From Dyadobacter luteus (GTDB taxonomy: Bacteria; Bacteroidota; Bacteroidia; Cytophagales; Spirosomataceae), in the NCBI RefSeq assembly GCF_003383615.1, contig NZ_QNUL01000022.1, positions 42,615 to 106,614 on the forward strand: DNA of 64,000 nt, written 5' to 3'. Positions 1-8,600 of this stretch are shown piece by piece (within the stretch, counting starts at the first letter, position 1; the number at the start of each line of letters is the position of its first letter). Below the pieces are notes generated by a model, which saw only the letters and a list, made by a program, of their open reading frames with translations, did no database searches and was not told where the DNA came from. Position numbers and translations under genes: made by a program.

Positions 1-807
1 CTGAAGGCTTCTTATGAACAAGTTCTCAAAGATCTTTTGGAGGCTGCTCCTCTCCTTGAAAACAAACCTTTGTATCTGACCCGTCCCTCCAAAGCAGCTG
101 CACGTGCTCTATTAGCCCGGGTGTATCTTTTAATGGGGAATTACACCCAGGCCCTGCAATATGCAGAGAATGCACTGGAACTTCAAAATGCACTGATTGA
201 TTATAACTCAGTCCCTACCCAAAGTGCTATCTCTTTCCCGCTACCGCTTAACACAGTAAATCCCGAGGTCTTATTTTACGTCAGAGCGAATACATCATTC
301 TTAAATAATGCTTCAGTATTTGTTGATTCTGCACTCTACAATTCCTATGCTGAAAATGATCTGCGCAAGAAAATCCTTTTCACCAGCGCGCTCAAATACA
401 AAGGCTCCTATGTCGGTACAGCTAACCCTTTTCAGGGACTTAGTACGAACGAGCTATATCTGATCAAAGCTGAATGTCTGGCAAGAGCTGACGAGACTGA
501 TCTGGCCATGAACACACTTGATGTATTACTACAAAACAGATGGGTAAGTGGAAGCTACAAGCCACTGAAAGCTAACAACCCTGACCACGCTTTGGAAATC
601 GTCATTTACGAACGGCGTAAAGAGCTTGTTGCAAGGGGACTTTGGTGGCAGGATCTCAGACGGCTGGCAACAGATTCCAGATTTAACTTTAAGCTGGAAA
701 GAACGTCCATGGGTGTGGTGCATCAGCTTGCTGCCGGAGATGATAGATACGTTTATAAGATTCCGCTTGATGAGCTGGCAGGAAATCCGTTGATGCAAAA
801 CCCATAA
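1..807 (+). CDS. SusD/RagB-family outer-membrane lipoprotein, 3' part
   Basis: The reading frame is open to the first base of the window, so the gene starts upstream and only about the last 268 residues are seen. SusD proteins sit on the cell surface, bind glycans or other nutrients and close the lid of a SusC TonB-dependent channel. The visible part has helical TPR-like stretches (alanine-rich, around AARALLARVYLLMGNY) and the family C-terminal pattern: a late ERRKELVARGLWWQDLRRL helix followed by an IPLDEL..NPLMQNP end, like the IP..E...NP.L.QNPGY ending of SusD. The partner SusC should lie just upstream, outside the window. A strong hairpin follows about 65 bases after the stop. Confidence 0.85.
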   Translation: MKASYEQVLKDLLEAAPLLENKPLYLTRPSKAAARALLARVYLLMGNYTQALQYAENALELQNALIDYNSVPTQSAISFPLPLNTVNPEVLFYVRANTSFLNNASVFVDSALYNSYAENDLRKKILFTSALKYKGSYVGTANPFQGLSTNELYLIKAECLARADETDLAMNTLDVLLQNRWVSGSYKPLKANNPDHALEIVIYERRKELVARGLWWQDLRRLATDSRFNFKLERTSMGVVHQLAAGDDRYVYKIPLDELAGNPLMQNP

Positions 808-870
808 TACTCAACTCTGCCATTATTGACACTTCACCTTGTTTGGTACGGTTTGTTTAAACACAAAGAT

Positions 871-895
871 CCCCGACTCAACGATTGAGTCGGGG
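871..895. terminator. hairpin terminator between convergent genes
   Basis: A perfect 11-bp stem (CCCCGACTCAA / TTGAGTCGGGG) with a 3-base loop sits between the SusD gene on the plus strand and the DUF6520 gene on the minus strand. There is an A-run on the plus side (902-909), so the element probably ends transcription from one or both directions. Confidence 0.7.
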
Positions 896-911
896 GCTTG
901 AAAAAAAAGTG

Positions 912-1160
912 TTATTGTGCTCTTCCTTTTTCAAAGTCGGAGAGAGCACCTTCACTATTACGGAACGCTTTGCAATTAATTTCCTCGTGCTCCTCACATT
1001 CTATACCTCCTGCTGGAAGCGGAGTCCAGGTTTCGGACGGGCCATCAGGTGTGGCGTTATAAACGTTTGGCACATTTGTCATTGCATCATTAGCCACCGC
1101 CAATCCGCCGCCCAGTATTAAAGCAGCAGCAAACATGAAATCAATTCTTAACTTTTTCAT
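912..1160 (-). CDS. small exported DUF6520-like protein
   Basis: An 82-aa protein with a clear signal peptide (MKKLRIDFMFAAALILGGGLAVA, residues 1-23). A polar mature part follows, holding two cysteines (ECEEHEEINC). Length, signal peptide and the cysteine-spaced short mature part match the DUF6520 family, which is common in Sphingobacteriia and Cytophagia and has no assigned function. It lies 132 bases downstream of the MauE-like gene on the same strand and is probably co-transcribed with it. The assignment to DUF6520 is by pattern and not by a profile search. Confidence 0.65.
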   Translation of the reverse strand: MKKLRIDFMFAAALILGGGLAVANDAMTNVPNVYNATPDGPSETWTPLPAGGIECEEHEEINCKAFRNSEGALSDFEKGRAQ

Positions 1161-1292
1161 AACTTTTAAAATTTAAATGGTTAAAAAAATGAAAGGATAC
1201 TTGATTGCTTACTCTGTTTTCAGGTTTTCAGCAGCGCCTGGCGCAGCAAGGGCAGCCTTCCCGGCTGAGCCTTCTGTGACTCTTGATACTTT

Positions 1293-1709
1293 TCAGTCCG
1301 GAACGCGTCTGGCATGCAGCCAGATTCCGGTGATTGATAGCAGAAGAAAAAACAGGTTGAAAACAAAGTGCACCTCAAATCCCATTGATTTGAGAACACC
1401 TCCGCAGCTACACGGTACCCTGTCAAAAACATCTAAGAGCACCAGTCCCATGTACATCGTGAAAACAGTCATTAAGAGTGCTGCTCCCTGAAGTCCGCGG
1501 AGAAGGAATCGGGGGAGCAATAGCAATAAGACTACGACAAGTTCAGTGGCCGGAATCAGCCACACCAGCAACGGTATTGACCAAGACGGAAGCACTTGAT
1601 TACCCAGTTCACTTTCAAATCTGTTTAGATTTGAAAGTTTAGCAACCGCAGTATAAAACAATAAAAGGATGAGCGCTGCGCGCGCAAGTCTTAGTAATTG
1701 CTTCTTCAT
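1293..1709 (-). CDS. MauE/DoxX-like redox-associated membrane protein
   Basis: A 138-aa integral membrane protein with four hydrophobic segments (about residues 9-24, 44-66, 73-93 and 112-131) and a CSCGG motif at 100-104 on a loop before the last segment. This is the arrangement of the MauE family, which is related to DoxX/VKOR-like membrane proteins and is thought to pass electrons or disulfides across the membrane. In Bacteroidota such genes often stand beside DUF6520 proteins, thioredoxins and SusCD genes, as here. The substrate is unknown. The start has ATG followed by KKQ, typical for this group. Confidence 0.75.
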   Translation of the reverse strand: MKKQLLRLARAALILLLFYTAVAKLSNLNRFESELGNQVLPSWSIPLLVWLIPATELVVVLLLLLPRFLLRGLQGAALLMTVFTMYMGLVLLDVFDRVPCSCGGVLKSMGFEVHFVFNLFFLLLSITGIWLHARRVPD

Positions 1710-1883
1710 CTTAGCTAGTATTTATCCTTGATCCTGCAAGTCAATAGTTGTAACTGTATGCTACCTTGCCTGCCATGGAATAAAACTAGAATCAAAAAAC
1801 TTGACTCAACTTATTGTTTAGTAAGCAGATATAAGTTTCTTTTTTATATGAGAGCGGATTTTACCTGGTTAATTTGTCTGTTT

Positions 1884-2444
1884 TTATTCCGGATTTCTGC
1901 GAATTACACTTATTCTTCCGGGCGTAGTCTCCAGATAACTGGCAATATCCTGTAACAAGAGACGCTCAGACGGGAAAAGTTGCTGAAACTGCTCGTAACC
2001 GTGCCGGGTAGGTAGTGAACATAAGAAAGATTTAATTTCACTGTAGTTGCGGTCATTGAGAATAATCTTGTTAGAGAGCTTGGCAGCCTCTGCGAAGGTG
2101 TGATACAGATAAAGGACACTGCTGTCAGAGAGTGTGGTAATCCGGCTGTCTTCGAGTAGCATAATACTATCGGCTGCCGTTTGATATTGGTTGCCACCGG
2201 TCAGAAGCATCACCTGATCTTCTTTCCAAAAACGGGTGACCCGTTCATTTCCTTCCTGATCCTGATAATAGCCCTTTGCAAGACCATGCTCAATATACCA
2301 GATCATGGGCGTCTGACCGTTTTGTCTTAAAATATCGCCTTTACTAAACTGTTTGTAGGTTAACACTTTACTCAGTGCAGAGATGAACGGTTTGCCAAGC
2401 GGGTAGAATGCCGCAAAATGGGCAGTGAGTTTTGAATCGTACAT
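1884..2444 (-). CDS. Crp/Fnr-family transcriptional regulator
   Basis: Contains a cyclic-nucleotide-binding-type beta barrel (about residues 20-115; KGDILRQNGQTP..IWYIEHGLAKGYYQ) and a C-terminal helix-turn-helix (LLQDIASYLETTPGRISVIRR), the order of Crp/Fnr regulators of Bacteroidota. The 186-aa form starting at MYDSKL is preferred. An in-frame ATG at 2486 would give 14 more residues (MSGSKNTEIKTTSH) and overlap the upstream gene by 23 bases. The upstream 407-aa gene ends at 2464, so the two are likely co-transcribed. The effector is unknown; many Bacteroidota members lack conserved cAMP contacts. Confidence 0.85.
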   Translation of the reverse strand: MYDSKLTAHFAAFYPLGKPFISALSKVLTYKQFSKGDILRQNGQTPMIWYIEHGLAKGYYQDQEGNERVTRFWKEDQVMLLTGGNQYQTAADSIMLLEDSRITTLSDSSVLYLYHTFAEAAKLSNKIILNDRNYSEIKSFLCSLPTRHGYEQFQQLFPSERLLLQDIASYLETTPGRISVIRRNPE

Positions 2445-2463
2445 ATGTGAAGTAGTTTTGATT

Positions 2464-3687
2464 TCAGTATTCTTTGATCCAGACAATCACAGATTCGAGT
2501 GCTTTAATCACCGTCTGTTTGTCCTTTTCTTCAAAGCTGTAGGATTTCGAGCGCATGCTGTCGTAGGAGATTTCCGCCTTGCGGGGCGTAGACAGAAATG
2601 GTACGATACACTCAAAGACGGTGTTCATTGAGCGGGCTTTGATGATTCTGAGTGAATCAAGCGCTCTTAAAAAAAGACCGATCTGATCTACCGAGAGTAG
2701 TACCATCAATTTAAAAGGCTCAGTTTGTGTCGACCGGACAGCCGACGGGTACTCATCAACATACCTCGGCCCGGAGCGCTCTCTGAGGTAGCCGATTTCC
2801 TGAGTGAACCAATTCGAAACATACTTTTTAACATCTGAATCTGTCGGACTGAGTTTAAGACCAGGCTTTCTGTGCATTTGCTTAAAATTCTTGTAGTCCA
2901 GCAGAAGCTGATGTATCTTTTCTCTGGCAAGTTTGACGCCTTCTATTTTTTGCGCCATGTGCCGGGTATAATAGTCCATAAAGGCCCGGCTGTTAAAATT
3001 CAAATAGATCAAAAGTTCGACCAGAGCATCATCAATACTGCTTTGTCTGCCTGAATCAAGCATTTTATCAAGTCCATGCATCACTTCCCGCTGATAGAAA
3101 ACTGTCCGAAAAGTTGGCCTTCTCTGATCTTCAGCAGTGGAAACTTTGACCGCGTCCAACACAATAGCAATCAGCTCCGGGTTTGAGCCTTTTAACTTGA
3201 GCTGCTTTTCTATTTTATTGATTCGGTACTGGTGCTGGCGGCCAAACTCAGCGAGGTAAGCCTCAGGAGCCCGCTCGTCCAGATCCAGGTACTCGCAGAA
3301 ACTGCTTTCAATAAAACCCAGAAGCTCATATACACAATTAAGAATTTTGCGAAGTGCATCCCGGGTAAGCGTATTGAGCAGGTTGACCTTTTTGGCTGCT
3401 GCTTCTGCCTGATCAAGCAATATCAGAAGTCTGCCATGATGCTCTTTTACAAGCTGACTGATATTTTTTCCCGATTGAACAACCATACGCTGACGGTTAA
3501 AGAAAGATACATACTCGCGTTTCCTTTCACGTATTTTTTCGGTCATATGCCCGTACTGCGCTTCACTAAGCGTATTCACTTCGGATTCACTGAAATCAAG
3601 GGCAATGGTGATAATAAAATCCAGCCATTCAAGAGTATTTTGCTTTTCTATCATGAGAACATCAAGTTTAAAACTGAAGATTTTCAA
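2464..3687 (-). CDS. uncharacterised 407-aa protein, weak RteC resemblance
   Basis: I do not recognise this protein with certainty. It is mostly helical and charged, with no signal peptide or membrane segment. The C-terminal 120 residues (FKLMVLLSVDQIGLFLRAL...KAEISYDSMRSKS...KQTVIKALESVI) recall the layout of RteC, a regulator of Bacteroides conjugative transposons, in which a late helix pair is followed by RKT-type basic residues. This is only a pattern impression. Translation may also begin at the internal MIEKQNTLEW (residue 12). It is followed at once by a Crp-type regulator, so a regulatory role is plausible. Confidence 0.5.
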   Translation of the reverse strand: MKIFSFKLDVLMIEKQNTLEWLDFIITIALDFSESEVNTLSEAQYGHMTEKIRERKREYVSFFNRQRMVVQSGKNISQLVKEHHGRLLILLDQAEAAAKKVNLLNTLTRDALRKILNCVYELLGFIESSFCEYLDLDERAPEAYLAEFGRQHQYRINKIEKQLKLKGSNPELIAIVLDAVKVSTAEDQRRPTFRTVFYQREVMHGLDKMLDSGRQSSIDDALVELLIYLNFNSRAFMDYYTRHMAQKIEGVKLAREKIHQLLLDYKNFKQMHRKPGLKLSPTDSDVKKYVSNWFTQEIGYLRERSGPRYVDEYPSAVRSTQTEPFKLMVLLSVDQIGLFLRALDSLRIIKARSMNTVFECIVPFLSTPRKAEISYDSMRSKSYSFEEKDKQTVIKALESVIVWIKEY

Positions 3688-3753
3688 TTCTAGATGAGAA
3701 GGGAGCTTTCGTGGTCTGGGGTGCAGGTCTTTAAGGCATTCTGATAAACAGGC

Positions 3754-3797
3754 AAAGTCCGAGGAAGCAACTTTTCCCGGCTGCTTCTTCGGACTTT
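3754..3797. terminator. hairpin downstream of the 47-aa peptide gene
   Basis: A 16-base arm (AAAGTCCGAGGAAGCA) pairs with TGCTTCTTCGGACTTT with one mismatch around a 12-base loop. It lies just after the stop of the minus-strand small gene at 3813 and also between it and the 407-aa gene. This supports the small ORF being a real transcription unit. Confidence 0.6.
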
Positions 3798-3812
3798 CTT
3801 TTGGGATAGACG

Positions 3813-3956
3813 CTACTTGCGGCCGATCAGAGTACAGATCATCCCACTGGTTGTAATCGGATCCGGCTCAGATTTGCCTGGCTTTTTCTGCCAGATTTGT
3901 TTTTTGAAATGATTCAGCGTAACCAGATTTAAGACAAGTTTTTGAGGCTTTTCCAT
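3813..3956 (-). CDS. candidate class I lanthipeptide precursor (47 aa)
   Basis: A short ORF translating to MEKPQKLVLNLVTLNHFKKQ followed by a lysine/proline-rich middle and the end PITTSGMICTLIGRK. The N-terminal part resembles Bacteroidota lanthipeptide leaders, which have a K-rich start and then alternating leucines followed by T..L. The tail has Thr/Ser residues at 35-37 and 42 and a single Cys41, spaced like the first ring of nisin-type cores (ITTSGMIC compared with ITSISLC). A terminator-like hairpin follows. The only processing enzyme in the window is the LanB gene at 9558-12629, about 5.6 kb away and separated by other genes, so the link is inferred. One cysteine would allow only one lanthionine. 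It could also be a chance ORF. Confidence 0.4.
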   Translation of the reverse strand: MEKPQKLVLNLVTLNHFKKQIWQKKPGKSEPDPITTSGMICTLIGRK

Positions 3957-4247
3957 AGTCTTATTTTGTTTTGGTGAAAAATTGAACAACCCCCAAAAGA
4001 AGTATCGCGGATTTTAGCGTTCAAATTTTTGTGACTACTGGAAATCAGCTTGGTGTGAATAGCTGCAGCTCTGCTTTGAATGGTACATTGGGACGAGAAT
4101 TCCTGGGTGAAAAGTTATATTCAATGCTATTACACGTAAAACAGCCTGATAAACAGGAGTTTTTTTTCGAATTTAAGCACTTAAAAGCGTCCATTTAGGC
4201 TCTAAAATGTAAGTATAAAAACAGGACAACCTTTTGCAGACTTAACA

Positions 4248-4285
4248 TATCCAATTTTTGGATACAGTTTTCAGAGATTTGGATA
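4248..4285. promoter_or_regulatory. TATCCAA/TTGGATA operator-like repeats
   Basis: A perfect inverted repeat TATCCAA-ttt-TTGGATA (4248-4264) with an extra direct half-site TTGGATA at 4279-4285, about 50 bases before the AraC gene. Spacing and position suit an autoregulatory binding site, probably for the AraC protein itself. The rest of 3957-4247 shows no gene. Confidence 0.45.
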
Positions 4286-4336
4286 GTTTTTCAAAATGAT
4301 ATTATCGGAAATTTGTAATACTAAAACCGAGCAGCT

Positions 4337-5254
4337 ATGAAGCGAGAAAACGATATCACAACATTATCCATTAAAGACGAACACCGGATACTGGGCCTTT
4401 CCAAACCAGCTCACCCTCTGATCAGTGTCTTGCACTTTGAAGGTATTGTGCCCCAGGAAACATTTCCGGAGCGCTTCTTTTTCGACTTTTACAGCATTTC
4501 CATTAAAAAGAATGTCAAGGGCAAACTGCGTTACGGACAAAAGCATTTTGATTTCGATTCCGGGATTATGACATTTATGTCTCCCAATCAGCTCATAGCC
4601 CGTCCGGCTGACAAAGATGAAAACCTGGTCGGAGAAGGTGTGTGTCTGAACATCCATCCTGATTTCTTTTTGGGATATCCTCTTGCCAAAACGATCAGGG
4701 AATATGGATTTTTTTCCTACGAACTCAGTGAAGCGTTGCATTTGTCGGATTCGGAAGAAAAAGCGGTGCTGGGTATTATGAATAGTATAGAAACCGAGTA
4801 CAGTAATAATATTGATCGGTTTAGCCAAAATGTGATGGTTGCCCAAATTGAACTTCTTCTGCAATACAGTGACCGCTACTACAACCGCCAGTTTATCACC
4901 CGTAAGCCCTCCAATGACCAAATCCTGGTTCGCCTGGAATCGTTGCTGACCATTTGCTTCGATGATAAAAATCTAGCAGAAAATGGACTACCAACTGTCC
5001 AATATGTATCCGAGCAACTCAATGTTTCTCCAAATTATCTTAGCGATATGCTCCGCTCGATTACCGGTCAGACTACCCAGCAGCATATCCACAACAAATT
5101 GATTGAAAAAGGCAAGACACTTTTGAGCACCACGCATTTGTCTGTAGCCGAGATTGCCTATCAACTCGGTTTTGAGTACCCACAGTCTTTCAACAAGTTG
5201 TTTAAGAAAAAGGAAAGTCTTTCTCCGCTCGAATTCCGGGCTAGCTTCAACTAA
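4337..5254 (+). CDS. AraC-family transcriptional regulator
   Basis: A 305-aa protein. Residues about 1-190 form the ligand-sensing cupin-like half. Residues about 205-305 form the double helix-turn-helix of AraC/XylS regulators (VSEQLNVSPNYLSDMLRSITGQTTQQHIHNK, then SVAEIAYQLGFEYPQSFNKLFKKKESLSPLEFR). It starts a co-directional set of genes with two oxidoreductases (13-base gap to the next), a common layout in which the regulator controls an adjacent detoxification or reductase operon. The ligand cannot be told from sequence. Confidence 0.92.
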   Translation: MKRENDITTLSIKDEHRILGLSKPAHPLISVLHFEGIVPQETFPERFFFDFYSISIKKNVKGKLRYGQKHFDFDSGIMTFMSPNQLIARPADKDENLVGEGVCLNIHPDFFLGYPLAKTIREYGFFSYELSEALHLSDSEEKAVLGIMNSIETEYSNNIDRFSQNVMVAQIELLLQYSDRYYNRQFITRKPSNDQILVRLESLLTICFDDKNLAENGLPTVQYVSEQLNVSPNYLSDMLRSITGQTTQQHIHNKLIEKGKTLLSTTHLSVAEIAYQLGFEYPQSFNKLFKKKESLSPLEFRASFN

Positions 5255-5266
5255 AATCTTAAAAGA

Positions 5267-5932
5267 ATGAAAGTAATCATCACAGGAACGACAGGAATGA
5301 TTGGAGAAGGGGTGCTACTGGAATGCCTTTCCAATCCCAAAATATCGGAAGTATTAGGCGTGAGCCGAAAACCTTCCGGAATTATTCACCCGAAACTGAG
5401 CGAATACATTGTCCCTGATTTTCTGTCGCTGCCAGAAAACGATCCGAAGCTGGCCGGTTACGATGCCTGCTTTTTCTGCGCTGGTGTAAGTAGCGTGGGT
5501 ATGAGTGCTGAGAAGTACAAACGGCTGACCTATGACACAACCATTCAATTTTCCAGGGCTATTCACCCAAACCCCAAACAGTCATTCGTGTACGTAAGTG
5601 GCGGAGGTACGGATAGTAGTGAAAAAGGCATGTCAAACTGGGCCCGCGTTAAAGGCAAGACTGAGAACGATCTGATGAAAATGCCATTCAAGCAGGTATT
5701 TGGTTTCCGTATAGGCTTTGTAAAACCTGCTGATGGACAAAAGCGGGTACTCAGCTATTACAAATACCTCTCCTGGCTCTTCCCATTTATTACCGCAGTC
5801 TTTCCACGGTTCATCAGCAGTATGCGCCAGGTGGCAGGTGCCATGATTGAAGCGTCAGAAAACGGCTACACGAAAAATGTAATTCAAGTAGAAGACATTA
5901 CAATTCTATCCAAAAGGAATCTCGTTAATTAA
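5267..5932 (+). CDS. atypical SDR / NAD(P)-binding epimerase-like protein
   Basis: A 221-aa Rossmann-fold protein. The N-terminal TGTTGMIGEGV (residues 7-17) is the GxxGxxG dinucleotide-binding loop of the atypical (a5) short-chain dehydrogenase group. YVSGGGTDSSEKG is the active-site strand region, but the usual YxxxK is not evident; WARVKGKTE supplies a lysine. It is 9 bases ahead of a classical SDR gene, and the two are probably translated from one mRNA. The substrate is unknown. Related proteins are annotated as NAD-dependent epimerase/dehydratase or nucleoside-diphosphate-sugar epimerase. Confidence 0.8.
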   Translation: MKVIITGTTGMIGEGVLLECLSNPKISEVLGVSRKPSGIIHPKLSEYIVPDFLSLPENDPKLAGYDACFFCAGVSSVGMSAEKYKRLTYDTTIQFSRAIHPNPKQSFVYVSGGGTDSSEKGMSNWARVKGKTENDLMKMPFKQVFGFRIGFVKPADGQKRVLSYYKYLSWLFPFITAVFPRFISSMRQVAGAMIEASENGYTKNVIQVEDITILSKRNLVN

Positions 5933-5941
5933 TACAAAAAA

Positions 5942-6832
5942 ATGAAAAATAAGATTATCCTGATCACCGGTGCCACAGACGGCATCGGGAAAGAAACCGC
6001 TATGTCTTTAGCCAAACAAGGTCATACCATCATCATCCACGGAAGAAATCTGCAAAAAGCAGAAAATGTCAGAGACCAGATTATCGCCGAATCAGGCAAC
6101 TCAGATATCGACATCCTTGTTGCGGACCTGCTGCTGTTGGCGGATATCAAACGGGCAGCTGATAATTTTCGAAAAAAATACAAGCACCTGGATGTGCTCA
6201 TCAATAACGCAGGCGCGTTCTTTAACAAACAGCGCGAGACAACTCAGGAAGGATTTGAAAAAACAATCACCCTGAACCTTTTCGCCCCCATCCTTCTGAC
6301 CGAGCTGCTGCTCGATCTGCTTCAAAAAAGTCCATCAGCCAGAGTGATTAACCTCTCATCTGAAATGCACAAACGAGGAGGAAAACCTGATTTTAACGAT
6401 TTTCAGTTGGAGCAAAGCTACAAACCTGACCGCGCCTACGGACTTTCAAAATTGTACCTGATCTGGGTAAGTCAGCAGTTAGCCAAACAACTGACAGATA
6501 AGGGCATCAACAACATTACAGTTAACACCTCTCACCCAGGAGCAGTCTCAACCAATTTTGGTCAGGATGCAGACAAAGGGTTTTTCATCAATCTGGTTTT
6601 CAAAATTGCCTACCGATTTATGGACAACGTCCAGGATGGCGCAATGACAAGTATTTATCTGGCTACATCACCACAAGTGGAAGGTATAACCGGCAAGTTT
6701 TTTGATAACAGAAAAAAGATGGTAACGCCAGACCAGAAACATTATTCAGATGTGAATCAAGAGACCGTCTGGAAATATGTGCAAAGCATCATTGAGCCGT
6801 ATTTGCCATCCACCAAAGTTTTGCTGTTATGA
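5942..6832 (+). CDS. short-chain dehydrogenase/reductase
   Basis: A 296-aa classical SDR, retinol-dehydrogenase-like. It has the cofactor motif TGATDGIG (residues 9-16), the structural NNAG at 88-91, a catalytic serine at 139/140 (NLSS) and the catalytic pair Tyr166/Lys170 in YGLSK. All key residues are present, so it should be an active NAD(P)H oxidoreductase. It overlaps the next gene by four bases (ATGA), showing translational coupling. The substrate is not predictable. Confidence 0.92.
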   Translation: MKNKIILITGATDGIGKETAMSLAKQGHTIIIHGRNLQKAENVRDQIIAESGNSDIDILVADLLLLADIKRAADNFRKKYKHLDVLINNAGAFFNKQRETTQEGFEKTITLNLFAPILLTELLLDLLQKSPSARVINLSSEMHKRGGKPDFNDFQLEQSYKPDRAYGLSKLYLIWVSQQLAKQLTDKGINNITVNTSHPGAVSTNFGQDADKGFFINLVFKIAYRFMDNVQDGAMTSIYLATSPQVEGITGKFFDNRKKMVTPDQKHYSDVNQETVWKYVQSIIEPYLPSTKVLLL

Positions 6833-7344
6833 GCAAGGGTGTACTTATGGCGATTGCATCAGTGGCTATTGCCGGTTGCATCGCCCGTCTGACAATATTT
6901 TCGAGCACAAAACACATGAAGGATATTTATGCTATCCAAAATGTCAAAACCGGCAAAGGTCTCAGACCTTACAATGCCTACCCTTGGAATGGAAACAAAA
7001 TCGTTTTGCACGATTCTAATGACTGGAAATGCATGACCTGGCGCTTTATTGCTTCAGGGGAAAATACCTATCAGTTGCAAAACCTCTCCACCAAGAAGAC
7101 ATTTGAAGCATCATCTCAGGCAAGATCAGGCATTAATCTTTGGCAACAGCCTCTTAGTAGCAAGGACTCACAGCAATGGATTTTCGAGAACCAACCGGAT
7201 CAGTCATTTTTGATCAGACAAAAAGGAACTGATTTATACCTTACCATCTCTGATCAAGAGACAGACACAGACATTATTATAATGCCCTTTCAAAATTCAG
7301 AAACGCAGCTATGGCGGCTGGTGGAGCAGCACCCCTGGCGGTAA
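6829..7344 (+). CDS. RICIN-type beta-trefoil domain protein
   Basis: A 171-aa protein with a hydrophobic N-terminus (MSKGVLMAIASVAIAGCIA), possibly a lipoprotein signal (IAGC at 14-17) or a membrane anchor. A single ricin-B-like beta-trefoil follows (about residues 32-165), seen from three repeats around YAIQNVKTGKGL, YQLQNLSTKKTFEA and FLIRQKGTDLYL, with QxW-type ends (MTWRF, QQWIF, TQLWRL). It may bind carbohydrates at the surface. Its coupling by ATGA to an SDR gene is unusual and its role there is unclear. Confidence 0.75.
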   Translation: MSKGVLMAIASVAIAGCIARLTIFSSTKHMKDIYAIQNVKTGKGLRPYNAYPWNGNKIVLHDSNDWKCMTWRFIASGENTYQLQNLSTKKTFEASSQARSGINLWQQPLSSKDSQQWIFENQPDQSFLIRQKGTDLYLTISDQETDTDIIIMPFQNSETQLWRLVEQHPWR

Positions 7345-7433
7345 TTATGTCACTATGTTGTTAAGGGATATATTGGAAAAAATTATTTAGTTGATCCTAT
7401 TTGAAGTACTTGATAACAAAGGGTCATTTAGTT

Positions 7434-8600
7434 TTACCCGGGGGACTGCTCTGATCTTAAAGGAAGGCTAAGCTCAATGGAGTACTGCTGCTCGTCGTCT
7501 TGTTGCTTTATAGTGTATTCATTTTTCACGCTGAGTTCCAGCCGCTGTTGTACATTGTTCAAACCAATCCCTGAGTTATTCGGGTTATCAGCATTGAAAT
7601 ATTGAACCGGTTTGCTATTGCTAATTTTAAATGACAGTTTATCTGCTGTCACATTCAACTCAATATACACCCAACAGTCCTCTATGGTTGAATACACTCC
7701 ATGCTTAAAAGCGTTCTCCATAAGTGTAAACAAGATCAGTGTTGGAATCTGAGCGCTTTTGGGAATCTGACCGTTTTGTCTGACAGTCAATTTCAGACGG
7801 TGCTGAAAACGATCTGCCTCCAGCTCGGTAAAACGTAACAATACGTCCCATTCTCTTTGAAGGTCAATCATCTCAGCAGAAGCCTCATAGAGCGTAAAAC
7901 GGTAGATCTCTGTCAGTTTAACCACATACTCCGCTGCCTTTTCGCTTACTGGAAGTAGCTCTGCCTGAACTGAATTAAGCGTGTTTAGAATAAAGTGAGG
8001 AGCCGGCTGTGATTGGAGCGTCGCCAGATCATTTTTTAGCTTTTCTGTCAAAAGATCTTTTTTCTCAAGTTGCTCGCGAAAGCCGAATTGCATCATCTTT
8101 AATCCTACAGGCAAAAACAAAAGCTGCATTTCTGTTACATCATAAATCAAAAGCATCGACCAGTCATCAAACTTATTTTCACCTGGTGGCCTGAGATACA
8201 TATGTCCAAAATGATCAAACGAAGGAGAAAGAACTGCCAGCCCATAAAACTGATCCAGCAGAAAAAATACACCCACGTTAGCTGCATGCATCAAAAGCAC
8301 CATACTTACACCTGTAAGTACGATCAGACTTTTGCCAAAATACCTCTCTTTTAAATAGCCAAAAATCGCTACCGTTAGATAATACACCGGAACAAATCGC
8401 AGGTAAAATACAGCGTAGGAAATCACCCAACTGGTCTCGAAATAAATCTTCTCCTCTGACCCGGCAAAATACAGAAGGTGAAACAAAATGAATACAACCC
8501 AAAACCCCAGGTGGTAGCCGACCCGCTCGGACCTGCTCTGAGGATTGAGCATGTACCTGACAGGAAAGTGCTGCGCATGTCTATCCATAAAGCGGTCCAA
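7434..8600 (-). CDS. LytS/YehU-type sensor histidine kinase
   Basis: A 388-aa protein with four membrane segments (about residues 30-46, 56-80, 91-118 and 149-170), a short coiled coil, the His_kinase (PF06580) motif PHFILNTLN with phospho-acceptor His202, and an HATPase domain with N-box LMENAFKHG and G-box GIGLNNVQQRL. All catalytic boxes are intact. The upstream response-regulator gene overlaps it by 20 bases, so the pair is co-translated and forms a two-component system. It lies downstream of the LanB gene and could control it, which is an inference from position only. Confidence 0.92.
   Translation of the reverse strand: MDRFMDRHAQHFPVRYMLNPQSRSERVGYHLGFWVVFILFHLLYFAGSEEKIYFETSWVISYAVFYLRFVPVYYLTVAIFGYLKERYFGKSLIVLTGVSMVLLMHAANVGVFFLLDQFYGLAVLSPSFDHFGHMYLRPPGENKFDDWSMLLIYDVTEMQLLFLPVGLKMMQFGFREQLEKKDLLTEKLKNDLATLQSQPAPHFILNTLNSVQAELLPVSEKAAEYVVKLTEIYRFTLYEASAEMIDLQREWDVLLRFTELEADRFQHRLKLTVRQNGQIPKSAQIPTLILFTLMENAFKHGVYSTIEDCWVYIELNVTADKLSFKISNSKPVQYFNADNPNNSGIGLNNVQQRLELSVKNEYTIKQQDDEQQYSIELSLPLRSEQSPG

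Noticed and set aside
1293..1709. Antisense ORF over the MauE-like gene (1177-1491, plus strand)
   Set aside because: It is a shadow of the membrane protein on the other strand, with no family and an A/P-rich random composition.
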